A DNA stretch of 64,000 nt from contig NZ_CP146963.1 in the NCBI RefSeq assembly GCF_037113525.1, positions 3,782,001 through 3,846,000 of the forward strand. The letters are read 5' to 3'. The notes beneath the pieces were generated by a model that searched no databases, was not told the DNA's origin, and saw nothing but the letters and a program-made list of their open reading frames with translations. Each line of letters begins with the position of its first letter. Within the stretch, counting starts at the first letter, position 1. Source of the stretch: Butyrivibrio fibrisolvens (GTDB lineage: Bacteria > Bacillota > Clostridia > Lachnospirales > Lachnospiraceae). The position numbers and the translations under genes are program-made. Shown in pieces: positions 45,174 to 53,098 of this stretch.

Positions 45174-45217
45174 TTTTAATTGTCCTCCAATCTTTTAATG
45201 TCGGATAGTTATAAATC

Positions 45218-45240
45218 ATTGTAATAAACAGCATTACAAT
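45218..45240. promoter_or_regulatory. Palindrome in the clpP promoter region
   Basis: ATTGTAAT-N7-ATTACAAT is a perfect 8-bp inverted repeat about 45 bases before clpP. It may be an operator; it does not match known CtsR or CIRCE sites. Confidence 0.35.
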
Positions 45241-45582
45241 ATAAGTTTACGCTTTCCCAGGGGGTAAATCAATGAAATAACTATAAAATCGTAATAATCG
45301 AAACCTATAACTGACGATAAAAAACATAGACAGTTACTGCTTTTTCGATTTACGCAAGTAGCATAAAGCCAATAAATATATCGACAGTTTGTAACTACAA
45401 CTTTACCTTAATATCGATCGTTTTTCTTGCTTTTCGTGCAGATGGGATCTCATCAAAAGATAAAACCACAGATACAAAATCACCTCCATAAGCAGATTTA
45501 TTTAATACAGAAGTCTACTTATGGAGGATAATCTTATGTTTAAATATATTTTACGTTATAAAACTCAAAAGAAATCAAAGAA
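45241..45582. other. Gene-free stretch between tig and clpP
   Basis: AT-rich, no convincing gene. It holds a 10-bp inverted repeat (45482-45491 with 45519-45528, CCTCCATAAG) that may fold the tig 3' end. An open frame on the plus strand in this region runs antisense into tig and is not a gene. Confidence 0.5.
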
Positions 45583-47049
45583 TTATTCTTCTGTCTTCTT
45601 TGTTGTCTTTCTTGTTCTCTTTGGCTTCTCTTCTGTAGCAGCTTCAGCATCATCAGCCTTCTTTGTTGTTTTTCTTGTTCTCTTTGGCTTTTCTTCTGTA
45701 GCAGCTTCAGCATCATCAGCATCATCAGCCTTCTCAGCAGCTTTCTTTGTTGTCTTTCTTGCAGCAGACTCTTTAGCGTTCTCAACGATGAACTCTGCAG
45801 CCTTAGAAACAGCAAGGTCCTCACGAAGAGTCTTAAGCTGGCTCTCACCAAGGATTTCCTTAACCTTCTCAACTTCCATCTGATACTGATCAGCCATCTT
45901 CTGAAGCTCAGCATTAACTTCGTCATCAGAAACTTCGATGTTCTCAGCCTTAGCAACTTCCTCAAGAACAAGACGGCTCTTGATTCTCTCTTCAGCCTGA
46001 GGTCTTACCTGCTCAAGCATCTTCTCAGCTGTTGTACCTGTGTACTGGAGATACTGCTCCATTGTGAGACCCTGATACTGCATTCTCTGAGCAAAATCGT
46101 TAACGATCTGTCTCTGCTGAGTCTCAACCATAGCTTCAGGAAGCTCGATCTCTGAATCATCGATAAGAGCCTTTACAGCCTCGTCTTCCTTCTTAGCCTT
46201 AGCTTCAGCATTCTTTCTATCTTCAAGTTTCTTCTTAACACTTTCCTTGTACTCAGCAAGTGTCTCGAACTCAGAAACGTTTGATGCGAACTCATCGTTT
46301 AATTCAGGAAGCTGTTTCTCTTTGATGCCCTTTACTGTGCATTTGAATACAGCAGCCTTACCTGCAAGTGACTTCTCCTGATACTCTTCAGGGAAAGTAA
46401 CGTTAACTTCAACTTCCTTGCCGATCTCAGCGCCAACGAGCTGATCTTCGAAACCAGGAATGAATGAACCTGAACCTATTGTAAGAGGATAATCTGTTCC
46501 CTTACCACCTTCGAAAGCCTTGTCATCAACAAATCCTTCGAAATCAAGTGTAATCTGGTCGTCCATCTTTACAGCGCGATCTGTAACATCAACAACTCTT
46601 GCGTTCTTGTTAAGCTCAGCCTTGATCTCTGCATCGATATCAGCGTCTGTAACTTCTGTATCCTGCTTAGAAACCTTGATTCCCTTGTACTTTCCAAGGC
46701 CAACCGGTGGCTTAAGAGCAACTTCTGCTGTGAAGATGAAAGGCTTACCAGACTCGATCTGAACTACCTCGATCTTAGGGTTAGATACGATTGACTCGCC
46801 GCACTCATCAGCAGCCTTAGGATACTCATTGTTGATAAGCTCGTTAGCAGCATCTTCATAGAAAACACCTACGCCGTACATACGCTCGATCATCTTACGA
46901 GGAGCTTTACCCTTACGGAATCCAGGAAGCTGGATCTTGTTTTTATCCTTATTATAAGCATTCTGAATAGCCTTCTCGAGTTCTTCTGCAGGAACTTCGA
47001 TAGTAAGCTTCGCCATGCTCTTCTCTAATTTTTCTACCTGTACGCTCAT
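45583..47049 (-). CDS. tig: Trigger factor with a repeated charged C-terminal extension
   Basis: 488 residues, longer than the usual 430. It is the ribosome-bound chaperone that meets nascent chains, with peptidyl-prolyl isomerase activity. The ribosome-binding signature is GFRKGKAPRKMIE near residue 44; the FKBP-type domain (about 155-240) and the helical C-domain follow. Beyond residue 430 a tail rich in Lys, Ala, Asp and Glu contains two nearly identical 21-residue units (each with ADDAEAATEEKPKRTRKTTKK), encoded by 63-base direct repeats at 45595-45720. The tail resembles histone H1-like basic tails. It lies upstream of clpP-clpX. Confidence 0.96.
   Translation of the reverse strand: MSVQVEKLEKSMAKLTIEVPAEELEKAIQNAYNKDKNKIQLPGFRKGKAPRKMIERMYGVGVFYEDAANELINNEYPKAADECGESIVSNPKIEVVQIESGKPFIFTAEVALKPPVGLGKYKGIKVSKQDTEVTDADIDAEIKAELNKNARVVDVTDRAVKMDDQITLDFEGFVDDKAFEGGKGTDYPLTIGSGSFIPGFEDQLVGAEIGKEVEVNVTFPEEYQEKSLAGKAAVFKCTVKGIKEKQLPELNDEFASNVSEFETLAEYKESVKKKLEDRKNAEAKAKKEDEAVKALIDDSEIELPEAMVETQQRQIVNDFAQRMQYQGLTMEQYLQYTGTTAEKMLEQVRPQAEERIKSRLVLEEVAKAENIEVSDDEVNAELQKMADQYQMEVEKVKEILGESQLKTLREDLAVSKAAEFIVENAKESAARKTTKKAAEKADDADDAEAATEEKPKRTRKTTKKADDAEAATEEKPKRTRKTTKKTEE
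45595..45720. repeat. 63-base tandem direct repeat inside tig
   Basis: Two in-frame copies (45595-45657 and 45658-45720) that differ at only a few third-codon bases; a partial third copy may follow. They encode the repeated charged tail of trigger factor. Confidence 0.9.
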
Positions 47050-47125
47050 TTTATGAAAAAATCCTCCTTAAAAATATGTGCATAATAAACATAAACACAG
47101 CCATTTACGAATTATATCATATGTG

Positions 47126-47665
47126 TCAAGTTTTTTCCACAACAAATTTATCAAGTGTTGTAAGCTGAGCATTGCTGTATTCTTTCTGCCCTGTGACCTC
47201 TTTTTCAAACCAGGATGCAGGATGATAATTGTCCGAAGCTTCAAGAGACGGAAATTCAACTTCTGCTATGATAAGACCCTCAAAAAATCCTTCAAATACG
47301 TCAAGCTCTATCTTTATCTTTCCATCTTCAAGAGCCCTGGCATCATCAGCATGCATTTCAAGATACTCTTTAGTAAAGGCATCTTCATTAATAGGAACAA
47401 GATATCTTTTTTTGGTGATGATATTACCATCCGCCTTCTTAAGCATATGCTTATAAGAAGCTTCATCAAGCTCCATATTGTATTCTTCTTTGGCAACTAC
47501 TCCGGCTGCCCCCTTATAGGTCATATAATAATGATCATCTTCCTGCCTTACCCTTATAGCAGGATGTACATTAAGATATCCCTGTTCAATAAGATGATAC
47601 TCATATTTTCCAAGATCATCCGGTAAGTTTTTTACTGTATACTTTTTTTCAATTTCCATACCCAT
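47126..47665 (-). CDS. CYTH domain protein
   Basis: 179 residues forming a triphosphate tunnel fold. The N-terminal metal/phosphate motif is EIEKK (ExExK), and charged residues line the predicted barrel strands (AIRVRQEDD, YMTYKG, KIKIELDVF, IIAEVEF). Members hydrolyse inorganic tripolyphosphate or cyclise nucleotides (family knowledge); the activity here cannot be assigned. AAGGTG lies about 9 bases before the ATG. It ends 76 bases before tig on the same strand. Confidence 0.9.
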   Translation of the reverse strand: MGMEIEKKYTVKNLPDDLGKYEYHLIEQGYLNVHPAIRVRQEDDHYYMTYKGAAGVVAKEEYNMELDEASYKHMLKKADGNIITKKRYLVPINEDAFTKEYLEMHADDARALEDGKIKIELDVFEGFFEGLIIAEVEFPSLEASDNYHPASWFEKEVTGQKEYSNAQLTTLDKFVVEKT

Positions 47666-47746
47666 AATAAGTTCACCTTCTAAATATTAAAGACTCCTAC
47701 TCTCAAAAACCGCTCTCAAGATCTTTTCAGTCAAGTAGAAAACAAA

Positions 47747-47798
47747 CAAAAAATTCACAGACAGGATAAATTATATTGCTTTTTATCATGCCTGTGAA
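47747..47798 (-). terminator. Terminator downstream of malQ
   Basis: A long imperfect stem beginning TTCACAG/CTGTGAA (47754-47760 with 47792-47798), then a T-rich run on the minus strand. Confidence 0.75.
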
Positions 47799-48072
47799 CC
47801 TTATATTAACTCATACCTTCTATTTTTTTAATATATGCAAATTCAGCATATATCTTTTACCCTTAAACGATCTGTTATCAGATGAGGTAGGTGTCAAAAG
47901 TTCCTTTTGACACCTTATGACTAACGGATTGTTCCGTTTCTTCGAAACTCTCACAATCCTAAAACATTCGCAAATCCGCACTACGTGCTACTTTGCTCAT
48001 GTTTTGAGGGTCATAAATTCATATTCGATTTCGAGCAAGCTCGAATCGAAATGACTTTTGACCCTTACGTCA
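47799..48072. repeat. Hairpin-rich region after malQ
   Basis: No gene. Stems seen: GGTGTCAAAAG/CTTTTGACACC (47890-47900 with 47904-47914), AACGGA/TCCGTT (47923-47938) and a composite AGGGTCA...TGACCCT (48007-48065) enclosing TTCGATT-CGAGC / GCTCG-AATCGAA. The word AAATCCGCACT at 47972 is shared with hairpins at 24.96 and, less closely, 28.11 kb. Confidence 0.8.
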
Positions 48073-49602
48073 TCAGATTCTTCCATAAAGCTTTGTCATA
48101 TCATACATGCGCTTTGCAAGTTCCCCTGTGCATGCCTTTTCATCCATTCTCCACTCCCAGTTACCGCCAAGTGTTGAAGGGATATTGATCCTTGCACTGT
48201 CATCAAGGTTCAGATAATCCTGCATAGGAATGATACATGTATCAGCAACTGATGCCATTGCACTTCTTATGAATATCCATGCAATGTCTTTTCTTGTATG
48301 AATATCAAGATACTTCTTGGCAAAAGCTCTGTCCTTGGAATTGCATGTTTCAAACCAGCCTCTTGTTGTCTCATTATCATGAGTTCCTGTATAAACGATA
48401 CAGTTATGAGGATAGTTGTGAGGAAGGTAATCACTTTCCTCTCTAGAATCAAATGCAAACTGAAGTACCTTCATTCCAGGGAAGCCTGTTCTCTGAACAA
48501 GCTTAAGTACTGATGGTGTAAGGAATCCAAGATCCTCTGCGATAACTCTTAAACTGTCACCGAATTTGTCTTTCATAGTCTTGAAAAGATCGTATCCGGG
48601 TCCCTTCTCCCAATGTCCGAACTCAGCTGTAGGATCTCCGTAAGGAATTGAATAGTATTCATCAAAGCCTCTGAAGTGGTCGATTCTAACTACATCATAC
48701 AGCTCAAAGCAGTGACTGATTCTCTTCATCCACCACTCATAGCCTGTCTTCTTGTGGTAAGGCCAGTTGTAAAGAGGATTACCCCAAAGCTGTCCTGTTG
48801 CGCTGAAAGAATCCGGAGGACATCCTGCAACTCCAAGCGGAACATTGTCCTTATCAAACTGGAAGAGTTCCGGATTAGCCCAAGTATCTGCACTGTCATA
48901 TGCAACGTAGATCGGGATATCTCCTATTATCTCAACATCGCATTCATGAGCATATTCCTTAACATCTGCCCACTGAATAGCAAACTCAAACTGAAGGAAA
49001 CGATAGAAATTTATCTCATCGTCATATTTATCCATGCACTTTTCTAAAGTAGCCTTATCTCTTAAGCGCTCATTATCAGGCCACTTGCTAAAGCTCTGAC
49101 CATCATGAACATTTTTGAGTGCCATGAAAAGAGCATAATCATCAAGCCACCATGCATTCTTTTTAATGAATGCTGCGAACTGCTTTACATATGAAGGATC
49201 TGCGTTCTTTGAACTCTTTGCTGAAAGGCCGCTGTTTCTATATGCCTTCTCAAGAACCTTAAAGCGTCCTTTATATAACTTCTCATAATCAACTTTAGAA
49301 GCATCTTTACCAAAATCAAACCCTTTGATGTCTTCTTTGGTCAGGAATCCTTTTTCTATAAGAGTATCTATATCAATAAAATATGGATTTCCTGCAAATG
49401 TAGAAAAAGACTGGTATGGTGAATCTCCATAGCTTGTAGGACCAAGCGGAAGAATCTGCCAGTAGCTCTGACCGGCTTTGCTCAGAAAATCAATAAACTT
49501 TTTAGCTTCTTTTCCAAAGGTACCAATACCGTATGGTGAAGGAATACTTGAAACCGGAAGCAGCACTCCGCTTCTTCTTACTTTAACAGTCTCTTTAGAC
49601 AT
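48073..49602 (-). CDS. malQ: 4-alpha-glucanotransferase (amylomaltase), GH77
   Basis: 509-residue cytoplasmic enzyme that moves maltodextrin units between glucans. The N-terminus RSGVLLPVSSIPSPYGIGTFG is the bacterial amylomaltase form, followed by LPLGPTSYGDSPYQS. Catalytic residues lie in VRIDHFRGF (nucleophile Asp), VIAEDLG (acid/base Glu) and GTHDNETTRGW (third Asp). AAGGGGG precedes the ATG. A LacI/CcpA-type palindrome lies 36-51 bases upstream, so sugar control is likely. It is not followed by a glycogen phosphorylase gene here. Confidence 0.97.
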   Translation of the reverse strand: MSKETVKVRRSGVLLPVSSIPSPYGIGTFGKEAKKFIDFLSKAGQSYWQILPLGPTSYGDSPYQSFSTFAGNPYFIDIDTLIEKGFLTKEDIKGFDFGKDASKVDYEKLYKGRFKVLEKAYRNSGLSAKSSKNADPSYVKQFAAFIKKNAWWLDDYALFMALKNVHDGQSFSKWPDNERLRDKATLEKCMDKYDDEINFYRFLQFEFAIQWADVKEYAHECDVEIIGDIPIYVAYDSADTWANPELFQFDKDNVPLGVAGCPPDSFSATGQLWGNPLYNWPYHKKTGYEWWMKRISHCFELYDVVRIDHFRGFDEYYSIPYGDPTAEFGHWEKGPGYDLFKTMKDKFGDSLRVIAEDLGFLTPSVLKLVQRTGFPGMKVLQFAFDSREESDYLPHNYPHNCIVYTGTHDNETTRGWFETCNSKDRAFAKKYLDIHTRKDIAWIFIRSAMASVADTCIIPMQDYLNLDDSARINIPSTLGGNWEWRMDEKACTGELAKRMYDMTKLYGRI

Positions 49603-49637
49603 TTTATGCCCCCTTGATCAATAATTTACATTCTTCT

Positions 49638-49653
49638 TGGAAAACGTTTTCTA
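49638..49653. promoter_or_regulatory. LacI/CcpA-type operator upstream of malQ
   Basis: GGAAAACGTTTTCT contains the perfect 12-bp palindrome GAAAACGTTTTC centred on CG, the form bound by LacI-GalR family repressors (MalR) and close to the CcpA cre site. It lies just downstream of a weak -35/-10-like pair. Confidence 0.7.
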
Positions 49654-49705
49654 AAATAATATATCACCATACAAAAGCAATTGCAATTATCTTTTTATCC
49701 CCATA

Positions 49706-50656
49706 TCAGTTTTCGGGGATATCAATGCCATAAATATCAGTAATAGACTGCGTTTTCCATATAAGATCACGCCACTGCTCAACCTGTTCCGGAGTAAGGA
49801 AGCCTTCACAGGTTCTCATAAATCCTGTCTTATAGGATGCATATAAAAGTCCGTTCTTTATAGCATTAACACTGTCTTTAGTTTCAAGGTAGTAGTGAAT
49901 AAAAGCAGAAATGAGTGCATTACCTGCACCAAGTGAATTGACAACTTCGTTTGTCTTGACTGAATTATAATGAAGCTTAATGTGACAATCCCTGTCATAA
50001 AGAATAAGGCCGGTCTTGCCCTGACCAAGAATGATTATCTCAGGATCAAAACGTCTTGCAAAATCATCGATAAATTCATATGGATCGCCTTCTACGTTAT
50101 CATCACTTAAATAGATAATGTCAGAGTTTTGCAAAAAGTCCAGATTATACTTCTCTTTTTCCTTAGAATAAGCGCGCATATTAAGCGCAATCTTCTTGCC
50201 GGCAGAAAGAGCATAATGAACAAATGGTCTACAGAAATTCGCATTAGAAACAAGAAGACAATCAGCTTCTGCCATGATCGGTCTGACCATGGACATGTCA
50301 TACTTAGCTTCTCTGACATCTTTCAGATCCTGGAAAATAAGCTGATGCTGATCATCATCAAAGAATATGATCTCGGAAGGAGTGGCTTTTATAACAGGGA
50401 GTATATAATCAGTATTAATATGGACTTTGAAATCAGGCGGATTAAATACTTCTACATTCTGATCCTGCCCGACAACAGACATAAAATAAACTGTATCGCC
50501 AAGTGTAGTAAGAGCAAAGGCTTCATTCATAGAATCTCCGCCACCTCCAACATGAACCGGCGCATCATGCAGCTGTTTTTCAACATCAAATGGAATTTTG
50601 TCCACCTTAATGACTGTTTCAAACTGAGTTATACCTGCTATGACAATTTTACTCAT
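49706..50656 (-). CDS. PfkB-family carbohydrate kinase-like protein with altered active site
   Basis: 316 residues with the ribokinase fold: N-terminal VGGGGDSMNEA (substrate-loop GG and N), and a C-terminal anion-hole region. The conserved DTxGAGD motif reads NSLGAGN here (240-246), so the catalytic aspartate is N246. Phosphotransfer may be lost or reduced; a sugar-sensing role is possible (inference). The ATG at 50656 follows AAAGGAG. It lies 60 bases after a TetR regulator gene on the same strand and likely shares its transcript. Confidence 0.88.
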   Translation of the reverse strand: MSKIVIAGITQFETVIKVDKIPFDVEKQLHDAPVHVGGGGDSMNEAFALTTLGDTVYFMSVVGQDQNVEVFNPPDFKVHINTDYILPVIKATPSEIIFFDDDQHQLIFQDLKDVREAKYDMSMVRPIMAEADCLLVSNANFCRPFVHYALSAGKKIALNMRAYSKEKEKYNLDFLQNSDIIYLSDDNVEGDPYEFIDDFARRFDPEIIILGQGKTGLILYDRDCHIKLHYNSVKTNEVVNSLGAGNALISAFIHYYLETKDSVNAIKNGLLYASYKTGFMRTCEGFLTPEQVEQWRDLIWKTQSITDIYGIDIPEN

Positions 50657-50716
50657 GGCCGCTCCTTTCACCACAGATGGTTTTCGGATAATAGTCTCAC
50701 TATTAACTTTTCGGCA

Positions 50717-51316
50717 TTAAATGTATGTAAGTTTAGCCATCATCTCAAAATAATGAGATACCTGCTGAACATATATTCCGGCATCCATCATTTCTTTGAA
50801 CATTAGTCTTCTCTGGACATTGTTCCTTGTAAAATGAAGCATATCCTCTATGGCTTTAATATCTACATCCGGATTAATATGTACAAGATCTGCATTCCCT
50901 GTCGCAGCAGCATATACATCACGACATTTCTTTCTGCCTTCTTCCGGATCAAACGTATCAGGATCTGTTTCTGTCTCTGCAGATTCCAAAAAGGCTATCA
51001 TATATGGATACTGTTCCATGATAGATTCCTCGGAAGCAAGGATCTGGCGCCAGATCGTAAAATAATCAGTCTCCGTTGCAGATACATTACTCCTTATTTC
51101 GAGCTGCAGAAAACGAATACTATAATCATGAAGAAAGCGGTATAATTCCTGCTTAGTACCAAAATAGTGGAAAAGAAGTCCTTTGCTTATTCCTGCTTCC
51201 TTTACTATTACATCTGTACTCCCATTCTTATAACCATTCAAAGCAAATATCTTAAGTGCCCCATTTAGTATTCTGTCCTGTTTCTCTTTTTTCAGGTCAA
51301 AAAACTTATCGTCCAT
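50717..51316 (-). CDS. TetR/AcrR family transcription regulator
   Basis: 199 residues. The N-terminal DNA-binding helix-turn-helix spans about 12-58 (RILNGALKIFALNGYKNGSTDVIVKEAGISKGLLFHYFGTKQELY). The C-terminal ligand domain is helical and not assigned to a known ligand. GGGAGAG precedes the ATG. It is the first gene of a two-gene unit with the PfkB-like protein, which suggests control of a sugar-related process or of itself. Confidence 0.93.
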   Translation of the reverse strand: MDDKFFDLKKEKQDRILNGALKIFALNGYKNGSTDVIVKEAGISKGLLFHYFGTKQELYRFLHDYSIRFLQLEIRSNVSATETDYFTIWRQILASEESIMEQYPYMIAFLESAETETDPDTFDPEEGRKKCRDVYAAATGNADLVHINPDVDIKAIEDMLHFTRNNVQRRLMFKEMMDAGIYVQQVSHYFEMMAKLTYI

Positions 51317-51476
51317 GCCTTCTCTCTCCCAAAAATATTAATTATATAACCATTATGCCACAAATCTGTTAATTTGGTAGGATATTTCCTCTTTTCGATT
51401 CGCTCAAAATGTATTAAAATAAAATCACGTGTAGAAATTAGTTAATGTGCCGGATGGCACAGGAAGGTGGCTTACA

Positions 51477-51761
51477 ATGTCTAAATCACACGGTTTCGGT
51501 AAGTTTGTTATGTTTTGTGCTGCGACAGCTGCAGCCGCTGCAGGTATTTACTATTACCTCAACAAGAAGAACAGTGAATTCGATGATGATCTCGAAGATG
51601 ATGATTTTGATGATTTCGATGATTTTGATGATGCCGATATTGATGACAGCTCATCAGATGAACGCGGATATGTCAACCTTGATCGTGCTTCCAGTGAAGC
51701 CGCTAAAGAAGAAAAGGATGACGATTCAGAAACAGAAGAATTCTTCGATGATGAGAAATAA
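51477..51761 (+). CDS. Small membrane-anchored acidic protein
   Basis: 94 residues. A short N-terminus is followed by one membrane segment (about 9-27, GFGKFVMFCAATAAAAAGIYYYL), then a very acidic tail with long Asp runs (about 34-64) and a second acidic stretch near the end. No family is recognised. AGGTGG is 8 bases before the ATG at 51477; an upstream in-frame ATG-like start lacks a site. It is followed by a clean terminator. The protein may bind cations or act as an electrostatic tether (inference). Confidence 0.75.
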   Translation: MSKSHGFGKFVMFCAATAAAAAGIYYYLNKKNSEFDDDLEDDDFDDFDDFDDADIDDSSSDERGYVNLDRASSEAAKEEKDDDSETEEFFDDEK

Positions 51762-51830
51762 TACTCCTACCTGCATGGAACCAGTTTTCTAAGTATAGAA
51801 ATCTGGTTCACAACTTAAACACAGAGACCA

Positions 51831-51860
51831 AAAAGGCATCCGCGAAAGCGGATGCCTTTT
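51831..51860. terminator. Bidirectional terminator
   Basis: A 13-bp stem AAAAGGCATCCGC with its complement and a GAAA loop, with A/T runs on both sides. It separates the acidic protein gene from the convergent DUF2225 gene. A second, imperfect hairpin (51778-51810) precedes it. Confidence 0.93.
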
Positions 51861-51907
51861 ATATTATTTGTATTTAATTAAAACTTATACTATTGAATAC
51901 TTTTTAT

Positions 51908-52774
51908 TTATCCCTTCTGCTTTTCTTCGATCATATCCTTAAGGTCACGTGCCTTTTCTTTAGTATGATTACTTGCGGATCTGGACACAAGAATCTCTCC
52001 GATAAGTTTAAGAGACTGTGAATATTCTTCATTTTCCATATAAAGAGCTGCAAGAAGATAATCAAGTGTAATGGTATTCATACCTGCAATAGGGAATGAC
52101 TCACTTTGCTTTGCAGTTACAAAGCCGTCAAGAGCATTCTTTAAAAGCTCTTTTTCTTCTCCCTGCATTTCCTTTTGACGCTCTTCACTATAATGAGGAA
52201 GAGCCATCGTTACAGGATCTCTAAGCATCTGTCTTATAAGCCATGCATACCTAAGGCACAGATATGCCTTCTCTGATGCTTTGGCGTCCTTAACGATAGC
52301 ATTGGCAAGAGCAAGCTGATAACGCTCAAGAGCATCATCATAAGTATAAATTTCATATTTGTTCTTAATAGGCTTATAGTTCATGCAGATCTTTTCACGG
52401 ACAGCATCCTTCTGCCTCTTGGTTATAGATTCAAAGTATCTGGCAAGGGCTGCATATCCGCAGGATGGGCATGCAACTATATCATATTTGATCTCATCCA
52501 TAAGATCATAGATAGGATGAAGATCTATTTCCTGCTCCTTAACATGAACCTTACCGGTTCTGACTGTAAGCGAAGTAAAGCTTGTCTCGCAAACAGGACA
52601 ATCGTATTTCTTTTCAAAAACAAGTGTTTTTTCCTCAGGAAGCTCCTGACCAACAGATACTGTCTTGGGCTTTTCTTTTGGTTCTTCCTCGACCTTGGTT
52701 TCTTCTTTGTCGAAGATCTTCTCACTCTTAAGGTTACCTAGACCAAATTTCTCAAGTCCTGAAAGTAATGACAT
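51908..52774 (-). CDS. DUF2225 family protein
   Basis: 288 residues. A charged low-complexity start (about 1-50) leads to a zinc-ribbon-like pair CPVC (about 59) and CPSC (about 98), then helical TPR-like repeats to the end. Family members in Firmicutes have no firm function. AAAGGAG lies about 10 bases before the ATG. It is a single-gene unit. The 324-base gap upstream is AT-rich; a TTGACA at 52884-52889 could be its -35, but no good -10 is visible. Confidence 0.87.
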   Translation of the reverse strand: MSLLSGLEKFGLGNLKSEKIFDKEETKVEEEPKEKPKTVSVGQELPEEKTLVFEKKYDCPVCETSFTSLTVRTGKVHVKEQEIDLHPIYDLMDEIKYDIVACPSCGYAALARYFESITKRQKDAVREKICMNYKPIKNKYEIYTYDDALERYQLALANAIVKDAKASEKAYLCLRYAWLIRQMLRDPVTMALPHYSEERQKEMQGEEKELLKNALDGFVTAKQSESFPIAGMNTITLDYLLAALYMENEEYSQSLKLIGEILVSRSASNHTKEKARDLKDMIEEKQKG

Positions 52775-53033
52775 AGTCGTACACTCCTTTAACTGAGTTT
52801 GAATGAACTCTGGAACGAAACGATATAGATAATACCGATTCGCGTTTACCCGCTCCTCTTCTACTAGTATATTTCGCCATATATGTCAATTAACTTTATA
52901 CCTGTGCATACTTTTATTAATGATAACATGTTTGAAATGATATGAAAATAGTTATCGGTATTGTAAATATATACCAAAACTAGAATTTTCCCTCAAAATA
53001 AAGATATCTAAAGAAAACCTGGAAAAAAGTTAC

Positions 53034-53071
53034 AAAAAAGATGCCACAGCATTAGTTGCCATGGCATCTTA
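53034..53071 (-). terminator. Terminator after guaB
   Basis: The stem AAGATGCCA/TGGCATCTT with a long loop, followed by a T-run on the minus strand, 28 bases after the guaB stop. Confidence 0.85.
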
Positions 53072-53098
53072 AAATAATTCTACCTATTTTCTTAATGA

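Noticed and set aside
45595..45720. Direct repeats considered as a CRISPR fragment
   Set aside because: There are no spacers; the copies are adjacent, in frame and coding.
45521..45883. Plus-strand open frame with a GGAGG-like site, rich in Ser, Phe and Val
   Set aside because: It is the reverse of the repetitive tig tail. The repeat alone explains the open frame, and the apparent ribosome site is part of an inverted repeat.
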